From NCBI GenBank assembly GCA_014240055.1, contig JAAZXP010000007.1, forward strand, positions 1 to 36,720: a stretch of 36,720 nt of DNA, read 5' to 3'. A program made the translations under genes and the position numbers. The notes beneath the pieces are model-generated. The model had not been told where the DNA came from. It ran no database searches and saw nothing but the letters and a program-made list of their open reading frames with translations. This DNA comes from Methanobacteriota archaeon. Lineage in GTDB: Archaea; Thermoplasmatota; Poseidoniia; MGIII; CG-Epi1. Positions 6,966-14,982 of the stretch are shown here, piece by piece (position 1 is the stretch's first letter; every line of letters starts with the position of its first letter).

Positions 6966-8863
6966 AATTACCCTATTCACTAAGAGCTAATCAAAGTAAA
7001 ATAATAGATAGTATTACCTCAGCATTAAAAAATCAGAATCATCTTGTTTTGGAAGCACCAACTGGGAGTGGAAAAACTTTCTCATCATTGGCTGCAGCGT
7101 TGCCTTTTATTGAAAATAGTGATATGAAGATTGTATATTGTGTACGTACTAACTCACAACAGAAACAGGTAATATATGAGTTACAGAAGTTCAAGGAATC
7201 AGGTAATAAGATAAAGGCTGTAGCGATTCAGGGTAGAGAGGCACTTTGTCCACAGCAAAAAAATGATGATGAGTTAAAGAAATCTAATTGGTCAGAGAAA
7301 TCAAAAATTTGTAAATCTCTGAAGTTGAAATCTAAGTTAGGAGAGAATGGATGTCCATTCTATAGCAAACTTTTGAGAGGAGGTGATTCTTTTACTAAAA
7401 AATGGTCTTCAGAGATACTTACTGCACAGGAATTTGCTAAGAAAGCTGAAGAAGAAGGTGTTTGTCCATATGAACTTAATAAATTGATGCTTAAAGAGGC
7501 TCAAGTTGTAATTGTACCTTATGTTTATTTCTTTGATGAATTTATAAGAAATTACATGTTAGGATGGATGGGTACTTCAATAGATAAAATAATAGCGATA
7601 GTTGATGAAGCACATAATCTTCCAGATTGGGCCAGAGGTGCAGCTTCAGAATCCATGACTTTAAAATCTATTACTCGGGCGATTGATGAAGTAAAAGATT
7701 ATGGATATCAACTTCCCGAGGGAAGAGACCCAATCCATTTTTTAAATCTTGTAGAAGCCTCAATGGAAAAATTGTCTGAAGAACACATTTCAGATGAAGA
7801 AGAAGAAGGCCACTTACCTTCCCATATTGTTTCTCTAGATTCAGAAGTGGCTACTTTTGAAACTGAAATGATGTCACTTGGTGCAATGACTTTACATCGC
7901 CTCAAACAAGATTCTACTGAGATTTCTAAGATGGGTCAGCAAACTCGGCAATATCTTTTGGATAAGAGCAAACGTCCACGTTCCTATCTTGGTTCAGTAG
8001 GGGATTTCCTCTGCCGTTGGCTTGATTCAATAGATAGTCATACAATTCGTTTAATTGGTAAAAAACCATTAAGGTTGGAAAAAGTATGTTTAGATCCAAG
8101 AATAATGACGAGTTTTCTCGATAATACAGCAGGAGTAGTTTCAATGTCAGGGACAATCAGTCCTCTAGATATGTTTAGGGACTTAGTTGGACTTAAACCA
8201 AGCACCATTTTGGAAAAGACAGAATCTATATTTCCGGCAGAGAACAAAAAAATAGTGTATTTAGATGATGTAACTACTTCGTACAATGAACTTAATAGTA
8301 AATCTAGTCTTTGGAGTAAAATAGTATCTAAATTAGAATTGATTACTACAAATTTTAATGGTAATATAGCTTTGTTTTTTCCATCTTATAAATTACTTGA
8401 ATTAGCATTAGAACATTTACATCTAAAAAAACCAGTCTATAGAGAGTATTCAGGAATGGATCAAGAAGAGCTAATGCAAACAGTTGAAAGTTTCAAGTCA
8501 GATAGTGGAGCCATATTGGCAGGAGTAATGGGTGGAAGATTAGCTGAAGGTATAGACTATCCTGAAACTACGCTAGAAATGGCAGTCATAGTGGGTATTC
8601 CTTATCCTTCTCCAGGAGTTAGGCAGAAGGCTTTACAGCATTATTATGACATTTCCTTTAACGGGAGGGGTTGGAAATTTGCAGTAGAATCTCCAGCAGT
8701 GCGTAAACTCTTGCAAGCAGCAGGTCGAGTTGTTCGTTCCGAAAGTGATCGAGGTTTCATTGTTATAGCAGATAGTCGGACAGGTCGTTTTTCAGAGTAT
8801 ATTCCTGATTTAGAGCGTTCAGATGACATAGTTTCAGAAATAAATGACTTTTTTGAAGCCTAA
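6962..8863 (+). CDS. XPD/Rad3-like Fe-S DNA helicase (DEAD_2/DinG superfamily)
   Basis: 633-aa SF2 helicase, the size of archaeal XPD. Seen: Walker A EAPTGSGKT (31-39), four cysteines C96, C117, C131 and C168 with spacing fitting the 4Fe-4S domain, DEAH at 215-218 (IVDEAHNLPDWA), motif III-like VVSMSGTISPLDMF, helicase domain 2 with GVMGGRLAEGIDYPE and IVGIPYPSPG, and motif VI QAAGRVVRSESDRG. XPD unwinds DNA 5'-3', and in archaea a repair role is likely though poorly defined. The start is TTG at 6962, overlapping the stop of the preceding gene. That begins translation at LPYSLRANQSKIID, right at the Q-motif-like N-terminus, so the start is credible. DinG-type or Hef-unrelated alternatives fit less well because of the intact Fe-S cluster. 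Confidence 0.93.
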   Translation: MKLPYSLRANQSKIIDSITSALKNQNHLVLEAPTGSGKTFSSLAAALPFIENSDMKIVYCVRTNSQQKQVIYELQKFKESGNKIKAVAIQGREALCPQQKNDDELKKSNWSEKSKICKSLKLKSKLGENGCPFYSKLLRGGDSFTKKWSSEILTAQEFAKKAEEEGVCPYELNKLMLKEAQVVIVPYVYFFDEFIRNYMLGWMGTSIDKIIAIVDEAHNLPDWARGAASESMTLKSITRAIDEVKDYGYQLPEGRDPIHFLNLVEASMEKLSEEHISDEEEEGHLPSHIVSLDSEVATFETEMMSLGAMTLHRLKQDSTEISKMGQQTRQYLLDKSKRPRSYLGSVGDFLCRWLDSIDSHTIRLIGKKPLRLEKVCLDPRIMTSFLDNTAGVVSMSGTISPLDMFRDLVGLKPSTILEKTESIFPAENKKIVYLDDVTTSYNELNSKSSLWSKIVSKLELITTNFNGNIALFFPSYKLLELALEHLHLKKPVYREYSGMDQEELMQTVESFKSDSGAILAGVMGGRLAEGIDYPETTLEMAVIVGIPYPSPGVRQKALQHYYDISFNGRGWKFAVESPAVRKLLQAAGRVVRSESDRGFIVIADSRTGRFSEYIPDLERSDDIVSEINDFFEA

Positions 8864-8864
8864 G

Positions 8865-8874
8865 TAATTTAATG
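8865..8874 (+). promoter_or_regulatory. Possible TATA element for tRNA-Thr
   Basis: TAATTTAATG lies just after the helicase stop codon, centred about 26 nt before the mature 5' end of the tRNA. It is a weak match to the archaeal box; the tRNA could also be expressed from a longer precursor. Confidence 0.3.
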
Positions 8875-8895
8875 CTCTATTTTTAGACGTGCAGC

Positions 8896-8972
8896 GCCAC
8901 CGTGGCTTAGCCCGGTATAGCGACTGATTCGTAATCAGTAGATCGGGGGTTCAAATCCCCCCGGTGGCTCCA
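8896..8972 (+). tRNA. tRNA-Thr (anticodon CGU)
   Basis: Cloverleaf folds by eye. Acceptor stem is GCCACCG (8896-8902) with CGGTGGC (8962-8968). The D-arm starts GC at 8905 and has one T-T mismatch. Anticodon stem is ACTGA/TCAGT with loop TTCGTAA and anticodon CGT at 8930-8932, reading ACG threonine codons. T-stem is GGGGG/CCCCC with loop TTCAAAT. The discriminator is T, followed by an encoded CCA at 8970-8972. No intron. Its last base directly abuts the stop codon of the convergent pgk gene. Confidence 0.97.
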
Positions 8973-10286
8973 TTATTCTTTGCTATATTTATTCTTACTA
9001 CGTCTCATAGCTTCTAGAGCTGGCATTGTTTCATCGGCCATAAAGGCGATGCATGCCCCACCACCAGTTGAGACATGTTCAATTTTTGAGGTTAGTCCCA
9101 TTTGGTTGAAGGCCATTGCAGTTTCTCCACCACCTACAACAGTCATGTTTGGATTATTTGAGATAGATTGGAATACCTCTCTAGTTCCAACAGCAAATTC
9201 AGCATCTTCGAAGACTCCCATAGGCCCATTAGCGATAACAGTTCCAGCCTTATCAATATATTCTATGTAGTTAACTAATGTATCTAATCCAATGTCATGT
9301 ATTGGATATTCAGTTGGTAATGATTCAATTTGTACTCCCAATCGATTTCCCTCATTATTCAAAGCTACATCATTAGGATAAATAATTTGGTCATTATAAT
9401 TTTTCAATAAATATTTAGCTTTATCTATTACATCTTCATAATTTGGTATATTCTTTTTGATAAATTCGTTACTAGATTTCCCTATGTTTATACCTGCGGC
9501 AATTAAAAATATATTAGCAACAACGCCTCCAGTCAAAACATAATCTACACCTTTTTTTAGGAAATATTCAGATATTGCTACAGAATCTGCAGCTTTACTC
9601 CCTCCTAAAATCGCAATTCTTGGTTGAGGTCCTGAGGCAATCGCCTTTCCTAAAAAATCTAATTCTCTTTGCATTACTCTCCCTGCAATAGCAGGTAGTT
9701 TCTCTGCAAATCCAACAAGAGATGGTTGACATCTATGTGCGGCTGCAAAAGCATCATTTATGAATAAATCAGCTAGTGGAGAAAGTTTAGCAACCATTTT
9801 ACTATTTGACTGCTTTTCAAAATTATTATTTTCGAATTTATTAAGTTCTATTTCTTGTTCATCAAATCGGACATTCTCGAGCATAAGAATATCACTGTTC
9901 TTTAGTTTTTGAATAGAACTAATAGCTTCCTTACCGTATAAATCAGGAACAAATTTTATTTTAATATTAATAATATCAGACATTATCTTAGCATGTTTTT
10001 TTAAACTAACAAAATCTAATTTACCTGGACGGGATTGATGAGCTAAAATTATGATTTTTGCGTTCTTCTCAGATAATTCTTTAACCGTATCAGCATGTCT
10101 TTTAATTCTGGTGTTATCTAATATGTCTCCATTTTCAGGATTAACTGATGAGTTAATATCTATTCTTAAAATTATTACTTTACCCTCGATTTTGAAATCA
10201 TCAATTGTTAAAAAACTACGATCCTCTAAGGTATCAAATTCGCCGTCAACAGTTGTATAACCACTATTTTGACCCACAAGTCGCAA
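8973..10286 (-). CDS. pgk: Phosphoglycerate kinase
   Basis: Cytoplasmic glycolytic/gluconeogenic enzyme interconverting 1,3-bisphosphoglycerate plus ADP and 3-phosphoglycerate plus ATP. Seen: substrate-binding RIDINSSVNPENGDI, ILAHQSRPGKLDF, LENVRFDEQE, FINDAFAAAHRCQPS, AILGGSKAADS, VANGPMGVFED-type block (IANGPMGVFED), GGGETAMAF and VSTGGGACIAF. The 437-aa length is slightly above the usual archaeal 400-415 because about 24 residues precede the conserved FLTIDDFKIEGKVIILR. No ATG exists upstream of that block. The only in-frame starts are TTG at 10286 and GTG at 10277, and neither has a Shine-Dalgarno, so the N-terminus is uncertain. The gene follows rfcS by 28 bp on the same strand and is probably co-transcribed. 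Confidence 0.95.
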   Translation of the reverse strand: MRLVGQNSGYTTVDGEFDTLEDRSFLTIDDFKIEGKVIILRIDINSSVNPENGDILDNTRIKRHADTVKELSEKNAKIIILAHQSRPGKLDFVSLKKHAKIMSDIINIKIKFVPDLYGKEAISSIQKLKNSDILMLENVRFDEQEIELNKFENNNFEKQSNSKMVAKLSPLADLFINDAFAAAHRCQPSLVGFAEKLPAIAGRVMQRELDFLGKAIASGPQPRIAILGGSKAADSVAISEYFLKKGVDYVLTGGVVANIFLIAAGINIGKSSNEFIKKNIPNYEDVIDKAKYLLKNYNDQIIYPNDVALNNEGNRLGVQIESLPTEYPIHDIGLDTLVNYIEYIDKAGTVIANGPMGVFEDAEFAVGTREVFQSISNNPNMTVVGGGETAMAFNQMGLTSKIEHVSTGGGACIAFMADETMPALEAMRRSKNKYSKE

Positions 10287-10314
10287 GGGGGTTGTTTGTA
10301 AACCTTTTTGTTGA

Positions 10315-11277
10315 TTAATTTTCGATGTGTCTGCCTAATACTACAAAATTAGCTACGACAGCTTCAATCTGAATTCTAGGATTAGCACCTTCAGATAATC
10401 TAAAGTCAGCTTCAGCTAATTTCTCGATCATCTGCACCTTGACATTATCTGGAATATCTAAATCTCTTACACATCTGTGCATTTGGCGTAGTACATCTTC
10501 TCCAGCCAAACCATATGTAATTTGTAAGGTATCCAGCTTCTCTCTTGCTCCGGAAAAGTTACCAGACAATGACATTTGTAATGCATCTTCAACTTCCTCA
10601 GGCCTTGCAGCAGCAACAGCTTGGTAGACGACATCTTGTGTAATATCAACATTTGCTGCGGCAGCCATTTGCAGACTGTTTATGGCACGCCTCAAATCTC
10701 CTTGGGCAAGATAAGTTAAGGATTCATAAGCATCTTTTGATACAGTTAATTTTTCATTCGTCGCTACAAATTTAAGATATTTTTCTAAATCTTCAGCTTT
10801 CAATGGTCTAAATCTGAACACAGCACATCTTGATTGAATAGGTTCTATTATTTTTGATGAAAAGTTACAAGACATTACGAATCTACAGGTTCGTGAATAT
10901 TTTTCCATAGTTCGTCTCAAAGCGGCTTGCGCTGCGCTTGTTAATGCATCAGCTTCATCTAAAAATATTATTTTGAATCCATCTTCCCCTAATGGTGCAG
11001 TTCTTGCAAATTCTTTAATTTTACCCCTAACAACATCAATTCCTCTTTCATCAGACGCATTAAGTTCATGTAAATTATGTCTCCATAAATCTCCAAACAT
11101 TTCTCTTGCTAATGCTAGAGCACTAGTTGTTTTTCCGATTCCTGCAGGCCCTGCAAATAGTAAATGAGGCATGGATCGTTCTTTTACATAATTTTTCAAT
11201 CTTGTAGTAACTGCAGATTGGCCAACGACCTCTGATAGGTTCATCGGGCGATATTTCTCTATCCAAATTTCCTCCAT
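10315..11277 (-). CDS. rfcS: Replication factor C small subunit
   Basis: AAA+ clamp-loader ATPase that, with the large subunit, opens and loads PCNA at primer-template junctions. 320 aa, the normal size. Seen: RFC box WIEKYRPMNLSEVVGQ, Walker A GPAGIGKT (43-50), LNASDERGIDVVR, Walker B FLDEADAL (105-112), sensor 1 FVMSCNFSSKIIEPIQ, the SRC arginine-finger motif QSRCAVFRF, and GDLRRAINSLQMAA (sensor 2). The ATG at 11277 lies 25 nt from a TTAAATAC box, indicating a leaderless transcript. pgk follows 28 bp downstream. Confidence 0.97.
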   Translation of the reverse strand: MEEIWIEKYRPMNLSEVVGQSAVTTRLKNYVKERSMPHLLFAGPAGIGKTTSALALAREMFGDLWRHNLHELNASDERGIDVVRGKIKEFARTAPLGEDGFKIIFLDEADALTSAAQAALRRTMEKYSRTCRFVMSCNFSSKIIEPIQSRCAVFRFRPLKAEDLEKYLKFVATNEKLTVSKDAYESLTYLAQGDLRRAINSLQMAAAANVDITQDVVYQAVAAARPEEVEDALQMSLSGNFSGAREKLDTLQITYGLAGEDVLRQMHRCVRDLDIPDNVKVQMIEKLAEADFRLSEGANPRIQIEAVVANFVVLGRHIEN

Positions 11278-11297
11278 TAATATGCTATTCGCCCGTT

Positions 11298-11305
11298 GTA
11301 TTTAA
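11298..11305 (-). promoter_or_regulatory. TATA box of rfcS-pgk
   Basis: TTAAATAC on the minus strand, centred about 25 nt upstream of the rfcS ATG. It implies a leaderless transcript. Confidence 0.6.
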
Positions 11306-11330
11306 TTCCGTCTACAGTTTAATGTAACCG

Positions 11331-11337
11331 ATAAATA
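11331..11337 (+). promoter_or_regulatory. TATA box of glutaryl-CoA dehydrogenase
   Basis: ATAAATA, centred 26 nt upstream of the ATG at 11360. It implies a leaderless transcript and lies back-to-back with the rfcS promoter. Confidence 0.6.
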
Positions 11338-11359
11338 GCCCGTAACTAAACCGTATTTA

Positions 11360-12526
11360 ATGTCCAGATATGAAGGCCTTGATTTTTTTAATTTAGAACA
11401 AAATTTGACTGAAGAGGAGATAATGGTTCGGGATTTAGTTCGTAGTTGGGTAGATGAAAAAGTTCTTCCAATTATTGAGAAATATTATACAGAGGGAACC
11501 TTTCCTGTAGAATTAATACCTGAAATAGGTTCAATGGGTCTTTTTGGATGTAATTTAGACGGTTATGAATGTGCCGGATTATCGAATGTAGCTTATGGCT
11601 TAGTTTGCCAGGAATTAGAGCGAGGTGATTCAGCAATTAGAAGTTGTGTATCTGTTCAAGGTTCATTGTCAATGTATCCAATTCATGCATTTGGAACAGA
11701 AGAGCAGAAGCAAAAATATTTGCCAGGAATGGCTAAAGGTGAATTGATAGGATGTTTTGGACTTACTGAGCCAGATCATGGTTCAGATCCTGCAGGGATG
11801 GAAACCAAAGCAGTAGATGACGGAGATTCCTATATTCTGAATGGAGCTAAAATGTGGATTACTAATGGTACCATTGCAGATTTAGCAATTGTTTGGGCTA
11901 AATTGGATGGGAAAATCCGAGGTTTTATAGTAGAAAAAAGTGATAACGGTTTTACAGCGCCTGAAATGAAGGGTAAGCATTCTCTTAGAGCTTCAATTAC
12001 TAGTGAATTAGTTTTCCAAGATTGTAAGATACCTAAGGACAGACTGTTGCCTGATGTTCAAGGGCTCAAAGGTCCATTAAGCTGTTTAACTCAAGCAAGA
12101 TTTGGTATTGCATGGGGTTCCTTAGGGGCTGCAATGGGATGTTTTCATTCTTCAGTTGATTATTCTAAATCTCGAATAATGTTCAATAAACCAATTGCAA
12201 GTTTTCAATTAGTTCAAAACAAACTGGCATGGATGCTTCGTGAAATAACAAAAGGCCAATTATTAGCATATCATCTTGGTAGAGCTAAAGACAAGGGCGA
12301 ATCTACTCCCGAAATGGTTTCACTTGGTAAAATGAATAATGTTGATGCAGCTATTCAAATAGCTCGTATGTCAAGAGATATTCATGGAGCCAATGGCATT
12401 CTGAATGAGTATCCTATAATGAGACATATGGCCAATCTTGAAAGCGTATATACATATGAAGGTACACACGATATCCATAATTTAATTTTAGGACGTTGGA
12501 TAACTGGTATTCAAGCTTTTGAGTAA
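11360..12526 (+). CDS. gcdH: Glutaryl-CoA dehydrogenase (decarboxylating acyl-CoA dehydrogenase)
   Basis: FAD enzyme that oxidises and decarboxylates glutaryl-CoA to crotonyl-CoA in lysine, hydroxylysine and tryptophan breakdown, passing electrons to ETF. 388 aa, typical. Seen: RSCVSVQGSLSMYPIHAFG, FGLTEPDHGSDPAGM (FAD/substrate), MWITNGTIADLAIVWAK, GLKGPLSCLTQARFGIAWG, RIMFNKPIASFQLVQNKLA, RDIHGANGILNEYPIMRH and the catalytic-base segment YTYEGTHDIHNLILGR (Glu367). The ELERGDSAIRS and GLKGPLSCL blocks are those of glutaryl-CoA dehydrogenase rather than medium- or short-chain enzymes. No ETF genes are nearby. Single-gene unit with its own TATA box. Confidence 0.92.
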   Translation: MSRYEGLDFFNLEQNLTEEEIMVRDLVRSWVDEKVLPIIEKYYTEGTFPVELIPEIGSMGLFGCNLDGYECAGLSNVAYGLVCQELERGDSAIRSCVSVQGSLSMYPIHAFGTEEQKQKYLPGMAKGELIGCFGLTEPDHGSDPAGMETKAVDDGDSYILNGAKMWITNGTIADLAIVWAKLDGKIRGFIVEKSDNGFTAPEMKGKHSLRASITSELVFQDCKIPKDRLLPDVQGLKGPLSCLTQARFGIAWGSLGAAMGCFHSSVDYSKSRIMFNKPIASFQLVQNKLAWMLREITKGQLLAYHLGRAKDKGESTPEMVSLGKMNNVDAAIQIARMSRDIHGANGILNEYPIMRHMANLESVYTYEGTHDIHNLILGRWITGIQAFE

Positions 12527-13525
12527 TTAGATAGTATTAGGTGTAGCTACAGCTTCATTCCATACTTTACAATTATAACAGCTACGTGTTAATGATTTAC
12601 CATTTCCATCAGCACCATCACTACTGGTGTAACTGAATGTATCTTCAAATGATCCTTTAGAGAGTATAAGAGTTTCATTTTTACCCAGCCCATTGCCGAT
12701 AGCATTGTCCTCTACAGAGAAAACATTTTCATAGTTTCCATATGTAGATTTATATGTGGTTGGTGATGTAGTTAATATGGCAACCTTTTTTGCAGGTATT
12801 ACGATTATATCGTCTTCATTTTCAGGTAATATCTTGTCTTTGTCCACATCATCTGCAATTACCCAATTTTCTAGATAAATTGCAGTTGGATTTGGATTAT
12901 ATACTTCAATCCATTCATAATCAATTCCAGTGTTAGTAGGATTATACATGACCTCTGTCAGGTATATTTTATTACCGAGGGTATTACCTTCAAAAACAGT
13001 TACAGTTAGTAATGAAGGTAGTAATTCAGAACCACTATTGTATAGCATATATCTTTCAGATTCAACACTTATTGAAGCTCCACTAGGGTCGCCACCCCAA
13101 ACACATACAGATTCATTTGGAACGATTGTACGAATTTCTATTCTTAGTTCCTGACTAACTTCTAATTCATTTCTTAAAGGATTATATGGAAATTTTCCTA
13201 AGGCTTCGCATTTATCCTTATCCAGATTTCCATTAGAATCCAGTAATCCTACAGTTATGCCATTTCTTAATTGTGATTCACCAGTTCCAAACTCGAAGTC
13301 TTCCCAGTTAGTCACATTATTAATTTTGCCTTGAGAACCAGTTAATTCAGAGATAACTTCTCTGGCCATAACAACACGATTGTCATTGTTATCCAAATCT
13401 ATGCCAATACGGTAATTCATGGCTGAAGTAAATGACTGAATCAGTAAAACAAAAATAGTTAGAGCCATTGTAAACTCAATAACGTGAGTAACGGCATCTT
13501 CAGTTTTGATTGTTCTTGGTTTCAT
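12527..13525 (-). CDS. Membrane-anchored (pilin-like N-terminus) lamin-tail-domain protein
   Basis: 332 aa from the ATG at 13525. N-terminus: short basic MKPRTIKTED, then the hydrophobic helix AVTHVIEFTMALTIFVLLIQ with an early Glu, the arrangement of archaeal type IV pilin-like or signal-anchor proteins. Residues about 40-185 are a predicted extracellular domain with Cys pairs. Residues about 190-310 match the lamin tail (LTD) Ig-like fold: IYLTEVMYNPTNTGIDYEWI, VYNPNPTAIYLENWVIAD, VIPAKKVAIL. A C-terminal SLTRSCYNCKVW follows. An upstream TTG at 13552 is rejected because the ATG overlaps the permease stop as ATGA (13522-13525). Being last in the ABC unit suggests export, assembly or a shared surface role. 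Exact function unknown. Confidence 0.8.
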   Translation of the reverse strand: MKPRTIKTEDAVTHVIEFTMALTIFVLLIQSFTSAMNYRIGIDLDNNDNRVVMAREVISELTGSQGKINNVTNWEDFEFGTGESQLRNGITVGLLDSNGNLDKDKCEALGKFPYNPLRNELEVSQELRIEIRTIVPNESVCVWGGDPSGASISVESERYMLYNSGSELLPSLLTVTVFEGNTLGNKIYLTEVMYNPTNTGIDYEWIEVYNPNPTAIYLENWVIADDVDKDKILPENEDDIIVIPAKKVAILTTSPTTYKSTYGNYENVFSVEDNAIGNGLGKNETLILSKGSFEDTFSYTSSDGADGNGKSLTRSCYNCKVWNEAVATPNTI

Positions 13526-14982
13526 CCTCTCATTTCCCTCTTGAAAAGCCATGTCGCTATTCTAAGGCATATTAATGGCCACAAGACAAGAGACAATAAA
13601 AGTAACCATCCCGGTACACCTTCGAAATCTATAGATATAGTTCTATGGGTAAATAGTCCTACTGCCATTTGATAAACAAACCCAGGATTGAGTAATGCTA
13701 ATCGAGATGCGATAGCTTGGTATTCAGGGTCATTTTCAAAATTTTGAGCAGATACATCTATACCAATAACAAAAGAAACTGCATAAACAAGCAAGGTCCA
13801 AACTACTGAGAATAACAACCATGCCCCTAATCCATAAATTACTACGTCAGCACCATTCTTTGCCGAAATTGCTAAACATAATTGGAAAGTAACCATAGTA
13901 AATATCATAAATTGTCCAAAAACTAAGAAAGTAACCATACATCCTACTGTGGGCATTTCTCCAGCTACAGTCATGAAATAAAGTCCTAAGACTTGTGCAA
14001 TAAAAGCAGGAACTCCAACTACCATTGTTAGCCCTAGTGCTTTACCAAGTATTATTGTTTCACGATTTATGGGTCTTGCTAAAAGCATATTCAAAGTATT
14101 CGATTGTCTTTCCTTATGAATTGTATCTACTGACACAGCAATTGCTGCCAATGAAACTACAAAGAAACTGAAGTAAGATAATCTCAGAATACCGTCATTT
14201 CCACTTGTTACAGCAAATACAGAGGTACTATTTTGTAAATCTCCTAAAAGCCATCCAATTCCGACAATAAATATAGTGAAAAAAGATCCCAAAACGATCA
14301 TTCGAGGAGCTTTTAGGCCTCTTCGAAATTCGAATAATGCTAAATGTTTAGCAAATTTTAATTGAGTTCTTAAATTTGGTATTCTGCTAAATGAGTAATA
14401 ACTACCTATTGCTAACAGAAGCAATTCGGTTCCAAAGAAATAATAATCAGTATCGGAAGCTAAGTGGATATCTTCAGGTATTGCTTCCCAACCTTCTCTA
14501 TTCAGTGTTATGTTTTGTCCATTTTCAGTATAGTATGAGGTATTTTCAATAACATAGGCTCTAACTGTCACAATTTCACTTTCAAAGAATTCTCCACTAA
14601 GGTCACCATTAACTAAAATTCTCATTCCACTCAAATTGATTATGGTTTTACCATACAAATCTTCATCATAAACTAAGGCTTCATCCTTAGAATATTGACC
14701 AACAACTATACTATCATTATTGTAAACTTCAAATTTAGGTGAAGTTACTAAGATACCTTTGAATGTGATACTATCTCCTACATTCTCAGGGAAGTTTATG
14801 TTCGTTTCATTATTTCCTTTAGTAACAGTTTTCCCTTTCCATATCTCTAATGGATTTGTTTCGGTAGTTAGCTCCCAGTGTGTTTTATGAACAATAGCAA
14901 CAACCATAACCAAAGAAATCGCAATAATCAGAGGCTGCCAGATTTTTAGTTTATTCCATTGATTTAATCTTCTACTAATCAC
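13522..14982 (-). CDS. ABC-2 type transporter permease
   Basis: 486-aa membrane subunit. One TM near the N-terminus (about 18-34) is followed by a beta-rich extracellular domain of about 150 residues with many N-glycosylation sequons, a TM near 190, then five or six TMs in the C-terminal half, with the cytoplasmic ABC-2 hallmark HKERQSNTLNMLLARPINRETIILGK and a final LFKREMRG. This is the NosY/GldF-like ABC-2 layout. It overlaps the ATPase gene upstream and the lamin-tail gene downstream (ATGA). A GTG at 14991 would start three codons earlier, but GGAGGTGA sits five bases before the GTG at 14982, which I prefer. Cargo is unknown. Confidence 0.88.
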   Translation of the reverse strand: MISRRLNQWNKLKIWQPLIIAISLVMVVAIVHKTHWELTTETNPLEIWKGKTVTKGNNETNINFPENVGDSITFKGILVTSPKFEVYNNDSIVVGQYSKDEALVYDEDLYGKTIINLSGMRILVNGDLSGEFFESEIVTVRAYVIENTSYYTENGQNITLNREGWEAIPEDIHLASDTDYYFFGTELLLLAIGSYYSFSRIPNLRTQLKFAKHLALFEFRRGLKAPRMIVLGSFFTIFIVGIGWLLGDLQNSTSVFAVTSGNDGILRLSYFSFFVVSLAAIAVSVDTIHKERQSNTLNMLLARPINRETIILGKALGLTMVVGVPAFIAQVLGLYFMTVAGEMPTVGCMVTFLVFGQFMIFTMVTFQLCLAISAKNGADVVIYGLGAWLLFSVVWTLLVYAVSFVIGIDVSAQNFENDPEYQAIASRLALLNPGFVYQMAVGLFTHRTISIDFEGVPGWLLLLSLVLWPLICLRIATWLFKREMRG

